A stretch of DNA of 64,000 bases from Dreissena polymorpha (GCF_020536995.1 NC_068364.1:47539200-47603199); one strand, 5' to 3'; positions 23,771-35,268 are shown, counted from the stretch's first letter. Translations and numbers: made by a program. The notes: generated by a model not told the origin, from the sequence alone.

Positions 23771-24209
23771 TTAAACAAACATGGACATTAGAATGGTATG
23801 TAACCTGGGAAATTCTGGAGGTCTCTGTGCAATATATTTGCGGCTTATCAGAGTCACTCACACACCTTATGCTGATAATGTTATCAGGAATTGATATGAA
23901 TAAGATGTGATTTTGCGTGTTAAAATGGTAAACATAATCATCCATACTAAAATGGCTGTCCTTGTGACGCAGGATGGCTTGGAGCACTTTTTTTCGAAAA
24001 ACGTGTTATAGCTTACTCTAAAGTTTATCAACTCCCTGCCAGAGTAAACATAACACACGTATACCGCTTGTATCTTAAAAGGTTTAGCCCTCTTTGAATT
24101 TTCATCTTCAATCAGTTGTTTGAAAAATTTCAAATCGTGAAAGGGCCACATTTTTATCCGCATTTATAATTTTAGTTTGTAAAATATAATATATTGACCA
24201 AAGTGTACA

Positions 24210-24560
24210 CAACCATGGATGGCGTGTTATACATTGCGAAATCAACTGCAAGTGTGGAAGCCCAAACGAATAGAATCCAAATGGCTGTTTATGTTAAACT
24301 GGCTTTGATGGCGAACATTTTCCAATAGATTACAATAATGGTCAGCAAAGCCTTCATGATCCTTTGGCGTGTTTTACATTGCGAAATCGACTGCAAGTGT
24401 AGCAGCCCAAACTAATATATTCCAAATGGCTGTTTATGTTAAACTGGCTTTGATGGCGAACATTGTCCAATAAGTTACAATAATGGTCAGCAAAGCCTTC
24501 ATGATCCTTCCATCCCTAACTGCGACAGTGGCTGGCCGAGTTCAAGCTGCGAACATTATG
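24210..24560 (+). pseudogene. Decayed EGF-like exon pair, copy A
   Basis: Two subrepeats of about 145 bp read fragments such as HCEINCKCGSPNE, NPNGCLC and TGFDGEH, then CDSGWPSSSCEH. Stop codons and a broken frame interrupt both. It lies just upstream of the Thr-rich exon, suggesting that the module was once EGF plus linker. Confidence 0.6.
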
Positions 24561-24781
24561 GAGTCTTATTTATAATTGGCTCAAACCATATCTTAATATT
24601 AACATGCACGCCTCCGTTACACTTATTCCATGATTAAAGTTGTTTGACTTAAGCAATATGAATTATGATATATAATCAATGTTTATGATTATAGTCGCGT
24701 TATTTTTGTATATATGGAACGATACAGATAAGTCCATTTTGCCGTGATATTTATTCCTGGAAATTAAAAAAAATTGTATAG

Positions 24782-24868
24782 CCACAACAACTACAACACG
24801 AGCTACGACAACAACATCAAAAGCAACAACAACTTCTACGACGACCCCCATGCCAACCACTCCAGCAG
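24782..24868 (+). CDS. Exon 10: Thr-rich linker, copy A
   Basis: 87 bp between GTATAG and GTAACG, phase 1-1. It reads TTTTTRATTTTSKATTTS then TTTPMPTTPA. It is about 70 percent Thr/Ser/Ala, a predicted O-glycosylated stalk. It is an older duplicate of exon 6, and its 26812 twin is identical over the coding bases I compared. Confidence 0.7.
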
Positions 24869-26240
24869 GTAACGTTTCGTTCGCACGTTTTTGCTAACAT
24901 CATATTTATCTGTACAGACTTTATCATCTATTTAATATATTCATTAGGATATGATAATTAATGGTTTAGATAGATTATTGATTTTAAAACCACTAAATGC
25001 AAGAGAAAATAAAAAAAAGCAGCCAATAAAAAACATACTTATTGTATATGATCACTGTTTGTAAAAATCTATATTCTACCAAAACATTTTATTTTTATGT
25101 AATATTTTTCACTTGTTTATTTCCTTTTAAAAATAGTGTATCTTGGGAATCAATCGGGAATACATGACTACTTGACATAAAAAGCGACTTAATTTTCAAG
25201 TTTATAAGGAAACATATCAATTATTTCCTATGTACTTTACTTTGTGAATTATAAACCAATTAACTTTCCCCTTAACGCATTTTATATACTAAATCCTAGA
25301 CGATTACATTTTACCTGACTCATCTAGTTTGTAACAAATCGAATAAATATTTACCGAATTCATTGCTAATAGTGTTATGTCTATCTATGCAATCGATTAC
25401 TAAATATCGTCGCTTGATTGCTATAGCGCTCTAACTACCATTTTCATTTTTTGGAGAAAAACGAATTTAAAAGTTTAACCTTTATATTCTCACTTATTTA
25501 TGCACGTATACACAAAAATTAAAAATGTTTGCTCCCACTTAAACGTCTGATCCCATGTTTGTCGACCAATATTTAGTTTAAACCTATTTATTTTATTTAT
25601 GTTAGATCGATTGCATAGAAAGCCTTACGCTTATTTTGAAAAGATTTCGCGTCCGTTTCCTGGACGCGACTTAAACCAGAACTTTGTGTCTAACAGCAAT
25701 CGTTTTTTCTTTATTTTATATTTATTCCGAGGGGACATACGAATTTAGTTTCTAAATGTCTGGAACAAAGAAACATACTCAGTTTTGTTACGTTTGTTAT
25801 TTAAACAAACATGGACATTAGAATGGTATGTAACCTGGGAAATTCTGGAGGTCTCTGTGCAATATATTTGCGGCTTATCAGAGTCACTCACACACCTTAT
25901 GCTGATAATGTTATCAGGAATTGATATGAATAAGATGTGATTTTGCGTGTTAAAATGGTAAACATAATCATCCATACTAAAATGGCTGTCCTTGTGACGC
26001 AGGATGGCTTGGAGCACTTTTTTTCGAAAAACGTGTTATAGCTTACTCTAAAGTTTATCAACTCCCTGCCAGAGTAAACATAACACACGTATACCGCTTG
26101 TATCTTAAAAGGTTTAGCCCTCTTTGAATTTTCATCTTCAATCAGTTGTTTGAAAAATTTCAAATCGTGAAAGGGCCACATTTTTATCCGCATTTATAAT
26201 TTTAGTTTGTAAAATATAATATATTGACCAAAGTGTACAC

Positions 26241-26590
26241 AACCATGGATGGCGTGTTATACATTGCGAAATCAACTGCAAGTGTGGAAGCCCAAACGAA
26301 TATAATCCAAATGGCTGTTTATGTTAAACTGGCTTTGATGGCGAACATTTTCCAATAGATTACAATAATGGTCAGCAAAGCCTTCATGATCCTTTGGCGT
26401 GTTTTACATTGCGAAATCAACTGCAAGTGTAGCAGCCTAAACGAATATAATCCAAATGGCTGTTTATGTTAAACTGGCTTTGATGGCGAACATTGTCCAA
26501 TAAGTTACAATAATGGTCAGCAAAGCCTTCATGATCCTTCCATCCCTAACTGCGACAGTGGCTGGCCGAGTTCAAGCTGCGAACATTATA
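26241..26590 (+). pseudogene. Decayed EGF-like exon pair, copy B
   Basis: Same structure as 24210-24560, offset by about 2030 bp, with a handful of substitutions. The decay predates the duplication, since most disruptions are shared. Confidence 0.6.
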
Positions 26591-26811
26591 GAGTCTTATT
26601 TATAATTGGCTCAAACCATATCTTAATAATAACATGCACGCCTCCGTTACACTTATTACATGATTAAAGTTGTTTGACTTAAGCAATATGAATTATGATA
26701 TATAATCAATGTTTATGATTATAGTCGCGTTATTTTTGTATATATGGAACGATACAGATAAGTCCATTTTGCCGTGATATTTATTCCTGGAAATTAAAAA
26801 AATTTGTATAG

Positions 26812-26898
26812 CCACAACAACTACAACACGAGCTACGACAACAACATCAAAAGCAACAACAACTTCTACGACGACCCCCATGCCAACCACTCCAGCAG
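26812..26898 (+). CDS. Exon 11: Thr-rich linker, copy B
   Basis: Twin of 24782-24868, with the same splice sites and phase. If both are used, the stalk gains two identical 29-residue Thr-rich segments in tandem. Confidence 0.7.
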
Positions 26899-27438
26899 GT
26901 AACGTTTCGTTCGCACGTTTTTGCTAACATCATATTTATCTGTACAGACTTTATCATCTATTTAATATATTCATTAAGATATGATAATTAATGGTTTAGA
27001 TAGATTATTGATTTTAAAACCACAAAATGCAAGAGAAAATAAAAAAAAGCAGCCAATAAAAAAACATACTTATTGTATATGATCACTCTTTGTAAAAATC
27101 TATATTCTACCAAAACATTTTATTTTTATATAATATTTTTCACTTGTTTATTTCCTTTTAAAAATAGTGTATCTTGGGAATCAATCGGGAATACATGACT
27201 ACTTGACATAAAAAGCGACTTAATTTTCAAGTTTATAAGGAAACATATCAATTATTTCCTATGTACTTTACTTTGTGAATTATAAACCAATTAACTTTCC
27301 CCTTAACCCATTTTATATACTAAATCCTAGACGATTACATTTTACCTGACTCATCTAGTTTGTAACAAATCGAATAAATATTTACCGAATTCATTGCTAA
27401 TAGTGTTATGTCTATCTATGCAATCGATTACTAAATAT

Positions 27439-27906
27439 CGTCACTTGATTGCTATAGTGCTCTAACTACCATTTTCATTTTTTGGAGAAAAACGAATTTA
27501 AAAGTTTAACCTTTATATTCTCACTTATTTATGCACGTATACACAAATATACCGGAGTGTTTATCAGCAAACGAAGAATGTGAATATAATTAAATATTTA
27601 TTTTAGTAAATTAAATTTTAATGCTATTTGCAATTTTAAGGAGATAGAGCATTGATAGCAATTGATAGGCTTATTTGAACGTGAAAACTACTTTGCTCTA
27701 AGTTCCGGAGATGGTGCAGTACAGATTCATTTGTTTGTAAAAATGAGGGAGATAGCGCAAAATGGAATCGAAAAACTTCTTCTGTGACGACTGAATCTTG
27801 AATCCGATTACCTCATATAAAAGATCTCGTTCTCACGAACACAGCTATATAAAAAAAGTCATTTTTGAAAAACATGGAGATAGAGCACTATAGCAATAAA
27901 GCGACG
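27439..27906. mobile_element. TIR element (MITE-like)
   Basis: 26-bp imperfect inverted repeats: CGTCACTTGATTGCTATAGT at 27439 and the complement ending at 27906, both containing GCTATAGTGCTCTA. It is about 468 bp with no coding capacity. Target-site duplication is unclear. Confidence 0.6.
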
Positions 27907-27976
27907 TAATGATAAAAAATTAAAGCAATAAATATGTGTAATAAAACATTATATAGCATGTTCATAAAATAATCTC

Positions 27977-28044
27977 TCTTTCTCTCCCCCTCTCCCTCCC
28001 TCCCAATCTCTCCCTCCCTCCCACCCTCCCTCTCTCCTCTCTCA

Positions 28045-28120
<76 letters not shown>

Positions 28121-28140
28121 ATCTCTCTCTTTTACTCTTT
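27977..28140. repeat. CT-rich microsatellite
   Basis: A run of (CT)n and (CCCT)n just upstream of exon 12. It could serve as a long polypyrimidine tract, although about 100 bp separate it from the acceptor. Confidence 0.95.
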
Positions 28141-28245
28141 AGTTGAAAGTAGTATCAGTTTATACAAATCAAATGCATTTTCAACGTATATTAATTGGAT
28201 AAACGTGCACCTGGAAATTATTCTGCAAATGTTTCTCTAATTTAG

Positions 28246-28400
28246 TCCCTACGTGTTCGAAAGTCAACGGTACGGGTCCGTTTACACATAGCAATGCAAC
28301 GGCGTGTCACACAGCGGAGAAAGGGTCTCACGAAGCCCTCGTGCTGTACCACTGCTATACGGTTTCGACTAACACAAGCTCTTGGCACGCTGGTCAACAG
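28246..28400 (+). CDS. Exon 12: start of C-terminal domain
   Basis: 155 bp, entered in phase 1 after TAATTTAG and left in phase 0 at GTGAAT. It reads PTCSKVNGTGPFTHSNATAC ... EKGSHEALVLYHCYTVSTNT and SSWHAGQQ. The run SHEALVLY ... TSSWHAGQQV lines up with GQCVAYV ... TATWKRGALV as I remember it from the bacterial BPSL0067 family, an NlpC/P60-like relative of Tae4 amidases. The position of the catalytic Cys is Glu here. NGT, NAT and NTS are potential N-glycosylation sites. Confidence 0.75.
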
Positions 28401-28602
28401 GTGAATCTTTAATTATAGTCGTGTAATCAAATGTATTTATTTAATCATGTATCAATAATGGATCAAATGTATCTTTAATCTGAAAAGTAAATGAAATCGA
28501 AATAAAATATTTTGATTAACACAACTTTTATTGATTAATTAATTTATACAATCTTAAAGTACAAATTGAAAGACATTATAAAAAACGATACTTACTTTTA
28601 AG

Positions 28603-28731
28603 GTGACCCCGAAAAATTGCGTTGATATGATGAGTAAGAACGCTGCTGTTGCAACGTTTGTAAATAGCCAATACATCAGAGATGGTGGACTCTCTGGACT
28701 TGTCGTTGGTTGTTTAACAGAAGGGTTTCAG
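28603..28731 (+). CDS. Exon 13: C-terminal domain, middle
   Basis: 129 bp, phase 0-0, between TTTTAAG and GTAGTG. It reads VTPKNCVDMMSKNAAVATFV then NSQYIRDGGLSGLVVGCLTE and GFQ. KNAAVATFVNSQY resembles the family's KGTAIATFDDDGTY. SGLVVG falls where the catalytic HAAIYLG would be, so the His is absent. Confidence 0.75.
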
Positions 28732-28971
28732 GTAGTGACTTTTTTATAATAAATAACAGATTTGTGATGTGTAACGTAACGTTCTATGCAAGCGTATACA
28801 TACATAACGATTTTGTCAAACATCTTCATTTATATAACGTAAAATCCCGCTTTTTTAATTCCATTTGCTTGAAGACCTACTTAGTGTGAATTTTCGACAG
28901 GTGCAAACCATATGTGCACAAATAGTGCAATTGTCTTAAGTGTGTATATGAATCATACCTGTAAATTTTAG

Positions 28972-29067
28972 CTGACGGTGCAAGGGTGTGGCTTCGGCGT
29001 CATCACTCTGAACATCACTGGCGGTATCAACCTCTTCGACCCGCTTAACTATTACACTATCCAATAA
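28972..29067 (+). CDS. Exon 14: C-terminal domain end and stop
   Basis: 96 bp ending in TAA. It reads LTVQGCGFGVITLNITGGIN then LFDPLNYYTIQ. The end NYYTIQ parallels the FYVIE ending I recall for BPSL0067 proteins. Four cysteines in exons 13-14 may add disulfides suited to an extracellular protein. Confidence 0.75.
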   Translation: MTVQGCGFGVITLNITGGINLFDPLNYYTIQ

Positions 29068-29082
29068 AACAGCACCAATAAA
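29063..29082 (+). terminator. Polyadenylation signals
   Basis: AATAAA at 29063-29068 overlaps the stop codon and a second lies at 29077-29082. This implies a very short 3' UTR. Confidence 0.5.
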
Positions 29083-30860
29083 AAAGATCAATTTTAACGC
29101 CCAATTGTTTTTTGTAACTATCAATATGAAATGCCGTGAAGAATTAATTGACATTTATTTATGGATGTGTTGATGATTTGCATCTAAAATACCGCTTAAT
29201 GAAAATACCTATTGCCTGCTATATTTGATACAAGACGATGTTTTCATGTTCAGAACTCAACTACTGGCTTTTTACACAAGTGTATATACTACACAAAATT
29301 CTTTGTAGTCCGAAGTCGTCTTTTTTATTCAATCCTATAAAATAATACAAACCACCGTTATGTTTTGGATGCATAAGGATGCGGTTTCAAGAATTAAGAA
29401 TTAAATTGTTAAGTTAATACAAATTAATCATAAAACATAAAATGTTTGTCAAGTTTATAACCATGGTAGACAACTAATAAAGAACGATCGATTTGTATTT
29501 CGTTTAAAGAGATTGTTCTGTCATTGATATCGAATGGTGTAGCCGAAAAATATAAATTAAAATACAAATATTGTTTCTTTCAGATTGCATGCAAATATAA
29601 TACATGCATTAAGATTAATAATGTCGAACTGAAGTTTCATCATGTTCATGTGCTGTATATAAATATCTGATGCATTCTTATACTAGCAAAACGACATTAT
29701 TTTTATTAGCGGTCATATTAAGAAGCTATTCGGATTATTTGTTTGGCTAACGCCTATGCTATTTTTTCCCTTAATATATCCAATGTGTATAGCTTTTTAC
29801 TTTTGTGAAGAATGGATACTACTATTGGAGCATTTACACCAAAAACAATGCTGAATAATAACAGAAACAGGCCACGAAAACAGTATTAATGACAATACCA
29901 TACGACAGAGGTAATCCGGACCTTTATAATCGGCCCGCTGTCGATATAACTGCCCGATGGTCGTTATAGGAGGTTTTTGTGTGACGTCACAAGAGTGGTT
30001 TTCCGTTAGTAAAAATAGATTGGCCGTCAACTTCTTAATCGCGGCCAATTACATTGTATCAGAGTTAAGGTCGTCGGAAGACTTAGTACTTACAATTTCA
30101 CAAAACAAAACTACAAATACCCGTATTTCAAAAAAAATAAGAATTTAATAAATGATATTTCAAAAATAATAAAACATATAATAATTTGAATATTATTATA
30201 AGTGGTGTGGATGCGATAGTGTTATTTTTCATTCGCGATTGAAATTTAGTGTAAGGGGTGCATTGAATCAGTTATAAAACAAAGCCCTAAAATAGCTCAA
30301 TACATTTCAATCTTGAAATGTATTTTTAATTTTCTTTAACGTTAAATGAATTTTCGTTTCGTTAACATTGAATGAAAATATTAATAAATTTAAGCATTCA
30401 AATTGAAAAAACACCTGCATATTTTGCAAATTGAACTGTCTTTGCATGTACACGTATATTGAAAACTCGTCTGTAGTGATAATGAGCGATACAAATCTAG
30501 CATTTTATGATACCATTAATCTACAAATTTAATTTATTTAACGCAAGTATTTTATATCCCTATAATGACCAAACGCGATTGCTTGTTTTCATGATGATGT
30601 TTCGAACACTGCAGTAACGCACGATCTTTACACATTATAGCAGAGTTTACATTTGCAGGTACCCGTTAAATACGTTAATTGTGTAGCAGTAAATGTGTAC
30701 AATATTTTAAATGTATAGTTATTAAACACTTTATCGTTATGTTTAAACTGGCTAATATATATACTTAATAGTTCCTAGCTGTTAATCCATTTCGGACAAA
30801 TTTCTATTTTAAAATATGTTCAAATATTTTATTAAAGCAACTGTTAAGTTTGTGACTTAA
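29083..30860. other. Intergenic, no gene seen
   Basis: AT-rich sequence between convergent genes. Open frames below 85 codons lack motifs. The word GTGACGTCA occurs near 29980 and again near 31920 within similar surroundings (GGTTTT / AACCTCCTATA), an inverted-repeat pair suggesting a larger element with ends about 29940-30000 and 31900-31970. Confidence 0.45.
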
Positions 30861-31361
30861 AGGGATCTTTTCACGCTTTGGTAAATTGACAAAATTGAAA
30901 AAAGTTGTTTCAGATTCGCAAATTTTCGTTTTAGTTACGATATTGGTGAGGAAACAGTAATAATGAACATTTACCATGGTCTAATATAGCCATTATATGC
31001 ATCTTTTGACGATTTTAAAACCTAAAAATTATAAAGCGTTGCAACGCGAAACGATTGAATAATTTGGAGAGTTCTGTTTTTGTCGTCAAATTTTGTGAAA
31101 CTACGAAGATTGCTTATATAAGGTATAAAATACGTCATGTATGTGTACTCGGTGGAATAGCTTAGTAGGCTAAAGCGTTTTTACTTGGCAGGACTCCAGG
31201 GGTCACTGGTTCGAAACCTGCTCCGGGCAATGTCCTTTTCCTTTTTTTAATTTTATTCTTGATTTTTTACTGGAGCTTTTACGATCCAATGTTTACAATT
31301 ATCAATATAAAGCATTTAATGAATAAAGTTAAAAAATGCCAAAATCTGTGAAAAGGCCCCT
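30861..31361 (+). mobile_element. TIR element carrying a tRNA-like promoter
   Basis: A 501-bp element with inverted ends AGGGATCTTTTCACGC and the complement of GTGAAAAGGCCCCT, flanked by TTAA (30857-30860 and 31362-31365). Inside, 31151-31230 looks tRNA-like: a box-A-like TAGCTTAGTAGG, then box B GGTTCGAAACC with a GGGCA end. It combines a DNA-transposon frame with a SINE-type pol III promoter. Related copies lie at about 32902-33190 and 36350-36678, both inverted. Confidence 0.6.
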
Positions 31362-32901
31362 TTAATATGTCGAGAGATGACATGGAGGTTTCATAAATTG
31401 TGTTTAATGACCAGACACATGTGGTTTATGCAGAGACCCCATACAGAGTAAAACAAGTATTGGTCCCTGGGTTTATGACACACTGTTTTCTTAGTAATTG
31501 TCTGTCTGGATCATATCGAGATAATTGGTTTGTGATAAAGAAAGGGGCAATTAAACACTGGGTTAAAATGCTGAAACAAAGAGTGTGAAAATTGGTGTGA
31601 ACAATTAAATAAAAAACATTAACATTTATCAAGAAGATTTAGTTAATCTGTAACAAGGTAAGTTTTTACAGACAAATAAATTCAAATCAGTTTCTATATG
31701 TTGATTACATAAAATCAATCAATTTGTTGTTTGTTTTCGTCCTTATTTGTGTTCGTTCATTGGATTAAATTTAATCTGAAAGAATTTCAATTTCTGAGTA
31801 TTTTTTGTTCTTCAAAAGGGTCGCGAATATGTTTGTAACCTTATCACGATGCGCTTCATCAATGCAAACAATAGCAGAATGGCCGCAGTTTTGACGGCCA
31901 AAATTTGAGCATGCGCAAACGTGACGTCATTATCGGAATCCCCAAAACCTCCTATATGGCTATTGCCGATAATACAACTCCGACTAAGCTATGCCTATGT
32001 TAATATAATACATCATCCTATTTTGTTATTTTTCTAAAATGTCTCATCGAGCAAGCTTTCCTAACTTTTATTGTAACTTAAATAAGCAATTTATGACGAA
32101 AACAAACTTGACTCTTTTTTTTCAGGATATCAATTTTAAAGAGCTTTTTTTTTACAAAAGAATATTTTATCAAAAGGGATATATCGAACGAATCCCGAAC
32201 ATATTCTGGGATGTGTTTTTATAATGTATAATTCAAAATTTAAATAGGTTACAAATAAATCGCAAAGATAAGTGAATCGATTTTGTTAATCGGGAGTTTT
32301 GTCAGAAAGTTCACCATTCGATACAAACGTTTCAAAAAACAGTATGGTTCGAATATAATAAAGATGTATGGATGGAAGAAATACATGGAACAGCATATCG
32401 TAATTTTATAGTCATAAACATTTGATTTAAGTTGTCATTGAGGAGAGCGTGTCGTGTATCATTGTTGTGTGATGTCTGATTTTTTCATATTTAATAATGT
32501 CATCAATTTAATCATAAGTTGAAGTTCTTTTCGATATTGTTTTTTTTGGATTGTGTGATACGTTTATTTGTATTTTCTATGGATTTTTTTCGTTGCGTTG
32601 TGGCTTTACTTATCTTTAGCGTCGTTGGCTAAGACTGAGTGTAGACTCCATTTGTTCAGATGTAGTCGCGCGTTCTGATTCTTTTCAGATATGAAACAAT
32701 TCGACCCGCCGAATACGATTATTGGCTCGCTCGGAACGTCATTTTGGTAATATTTTCAGTAACTAAATATTATATGTATGAGTTGCCAATAATGTGAGAC
32801 ATGCCAATGCTGTAAAAAGCATTCACCGCTTGTTAGATGACTCTGCTCAACAGCGTCGTATTGCATACATGTATTGAGTTGCGTCGCAAAGCTTAACAAG
32901 T
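31362..32901. other. Intergenic, no gene seen
   Basis: Short AT-rich open frames only, without recognisable domains. Confidence 0.45.
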
Positions 32902-33190
32902 AAAGGGACCATTTTCCAGATTTTGGCATAGATTGAAGTTTATCATTTAAAGAATCATAAATTTAAACATTTGATCTGAAAAGCTCCAGTAAAAAACAAA
33001 AAACAAGAAAACAATTAAAGAAAGAAAAAAGTAACCATCAACTGGGCTCGAACCACTTACCCCAGGAGTAAAAGTATATCGCTTGGAACACTCGGCTCAT
33101 ACAATGAGTGATGTATTTTATACTTAATATAAGCGATCCTCGTAGTATCACAAAAAATAACGACAACAACAGAACTATCGTTTCGTCATC
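32902..33190 (-). mobile_element. Truncated copy of tRNA-promoter TIR element
   Basis: It begins AAAGGGACCATTTTCCAG, matching the right end of 30861-31361. Box B appears in antisense as GGGCTCGAACCAC near 33044. The far end is missing. Confidence 0.5.
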
Positions 33191-33295
33191 AAACTCTTAT
33201 GGAAGGATATTTTTACTTGCAATTTTGTGTCAAATGTTTGCTCTTAAACAAACTACTTATCCAGTGACAATTCATTAGATTATGATTTAAAAAAG

Positions 33296-33578
33296 TATTG
33301 TCAAGCAATATGGTAACCTATCGGCTCCACCATTGTCAGAACTTCCACCATTTTCAGAATATTTATTTTGGTTGACATAGCAACCACAATGTTTGACGTA
33401 GGAACAAAATGAAATGACGTGCATAATGTCCATATTGCCATCTATCCATGTTGTAAGTTTCATGAAAAAATATTAAGAACTTTTAAAGTTATCGCAGGAT
33501 CCAGAAAAGTGTGACTGACGGACTGACAGGCAGACTGACAGACCATAAGTCCCCTCCGGTGAAACCGGTAGGGGACAA
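33296..33578. mobile_element. Pearl/DINE-like non-autonomous element, GTCCCCT family (copy 1)
   Basis: It starts near TATTGTCAAGCAATAT and ends in the hairpin GTCCCCTCCGGTGAAACCGG TAGGGGAC at 33549-33576. A short GACTGACAGGCAGACTGACA microsatellite lies before the hairpin. The better-preserved copy at 55286-55570 shows the matching 5' word GTCCCCTACCGG. Confidence 0.55.
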
Positions 33579-33841
33579 TAAGTGGGTGAATAATAGATAC
33601 GAACTGAATATAATAAACATATATAACAAAAACACAATTATAAAAACATCATAATTTATCATTTAAAACACCATATTGTATCATTTAAAACAATCAATAA
33701 AACCCTGCTTAATATGCATCATAAACTTAAAAGTAAAACTGATATATTCAAGACATGTTTAAAACATATAACTATAAAGCATCTTATTTAAAATAACACA
33801 GACATTACAATTATTTCGACATGCTTCAATCACAACAATTC

Positions 33842-35268
33842 TTAACAAGAGTTCCGCGGTCGGAGATGACCGCATTGAAGCCGGATTTTTGATTTAAATG
33901 ACAGGAAAGTTTGTCATGTCAAGTTTGAAGACTCTATGTCCAAGCATACCAAAGTTATAACAATTTTAACATTTTAACATTTAAGGTCACAGTGACCTTG
34001 ACCTTCAAATGAATGACATTGAAATGACCAGTGGTCATCTTCTAGTACTGGCCAATCTTTATTTCAAGTTTGAAGACTCTAGGTACAAGCATACCAAAGT
34101 TATAACATGAAATAAGAACTTTAACATTTTTACATTCAAGGTCACAGTGACCTTGACCTTCAAATGAATGACCTTGAAATGTCCAGTGGTTACTTACTAG
34201 TTCTGGCCAACCTTCATGTCAAGTTTCAAGACTCTAGGTCCAAGCATACCAAAGTTATAACAACTTTAACATTTTTACATTCAAGGTCACAGTGACCTTG
34301 ACCTTCAAATGAATGACCTTGAAATGTCCAGTGGTTACTTACTAGTTCTGGCCAACCTTCATGTCAAGTTTCAAGACTCTAGGTCCAAGCATACCAAAGT
34401 TATAACAACTTTAACATTTTTATATTGAAGGTCACAGTGACCTTCACCTTCAAATGAATGACCTTGAAATGACCAGTGGTCATCTGTTAATCCTGGCCAA
34501 CCTTCATGTCAAGTTTGAAGACTCTAGGTCCAAGCATACCAAAGTTATACCATGAAATAAGAACTTTAACATTTTTACATTCAAGGTCACAGTGACCTTG
34601 ACCTTCAAATGAATGACCTTGAAATGACCAGTGGTTACTAACTAGTTATGGCCAACCTTCATGTCAAGTTTCAAGACTCTAGGTCCAAGCATACCAAAGT
34701 TATAACAACTTTAACATTTTTTATATTGAAGGTCACAGTGACCTTGACCTTCAAATGAATGACCTTGAAATGACCAGTGGTCATCGGTTAATCCTGGCCA
34801 ACCTTCATGTCAAGTTTGAAGACTCTAGGTCCAAGCATACCAAAGTTATACCATGAAATAAGAACTTTAACATTTTTACATTCAAGGTCACAGTGACCTT
34901 GACCTTCAAATGAATGACCTTGAAATGACCAGTGGTTACTAACTAGTTATGGCCAACCTTCATGTCAAGTTTCAAGACTCTAGGTCCAAGCATACCAAAG
35001 TTATAACAACTTTAACATTTTTTATATTGAAGGTCACAGTGACCTTGACCTTCAAATGAATGACCTTGAAATGACCAGTGGTCATCTGTTAATCCTGGCC
35101 AACCTTCATGTCAAGTTTGAAGACTCTAGGTCCAAGCATACCAAAGTTATACCATGAAATAAGAACTTTAACATTTTCGAGCACGCCGCCACCCCGCCCG
35201 CCCGCCCGCCCGCCCGACAACATCAATCTATAAGCCGAGATTTTTTCGAAAAAAATCCGGCTAAAAAG
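33842..35268. mobile_element. Pearl/DINE-like element with ERE-bearing tandem repeats
   Basis: The 5' end AACAAGAG is followed by the subterminal word AGCCGGATTTTT. The centre is about 1.2 kb of tandem units of about 145-155 bp. Then come a (CCCG)n microsatellite at 35190-35215 and a 3' hairpin whose last arm is AAAAAATCCGGCT, ending CTAAAAA. Eight perfect AGGTCACAGTGACCT palindromes occur at 33984, 34139, 34284, 34429, 34584, 34730, 34885 and 35031. There is no coding capacity. The architecture is that of DINE-1/pearl elements (helentron-associated). Confidence 0.7.

Larger units (their letters stand above)
23017..25516. repeat. Segmental tandem duplication, copy A
   Basis: A unit of about 2.0 kb repeated head to tail at 25518-27547 with few mismatches (for example G/C at 25276 versus 27306). 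Copy A also contains a 501-bp inserted MITE (23270-23770). It lacks a segment of about 33 bp present in copy B near 25580-25612. Each copy holds a decayed EGF exon and a Thr-rich exon. Confidence 0.9.
25518..27547. repeat. Segmental tandem duplication, copy B
   Basis: The head-to-tail second copy of the 2-kb unit, without the MITE. Its right breakpoint (27547) falls inside a TIR element (27439-27906). Copy A therefore ends with a truncated left end of that element at 25408-25516. Confidence 0.9.

Noticed and set aside
27600-28140. CRISPR-like or origin-like array
   Set aside because: Repeats are MITE ends and a CT microsatellite; eukaryotic context.
31151-31230. Possible functional tRNA gene
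   Set aside because: Box A and box B are present, but the arms do not pair convincingly and the sequence is part of a dispersed element with related copies at 32902 and 36350.
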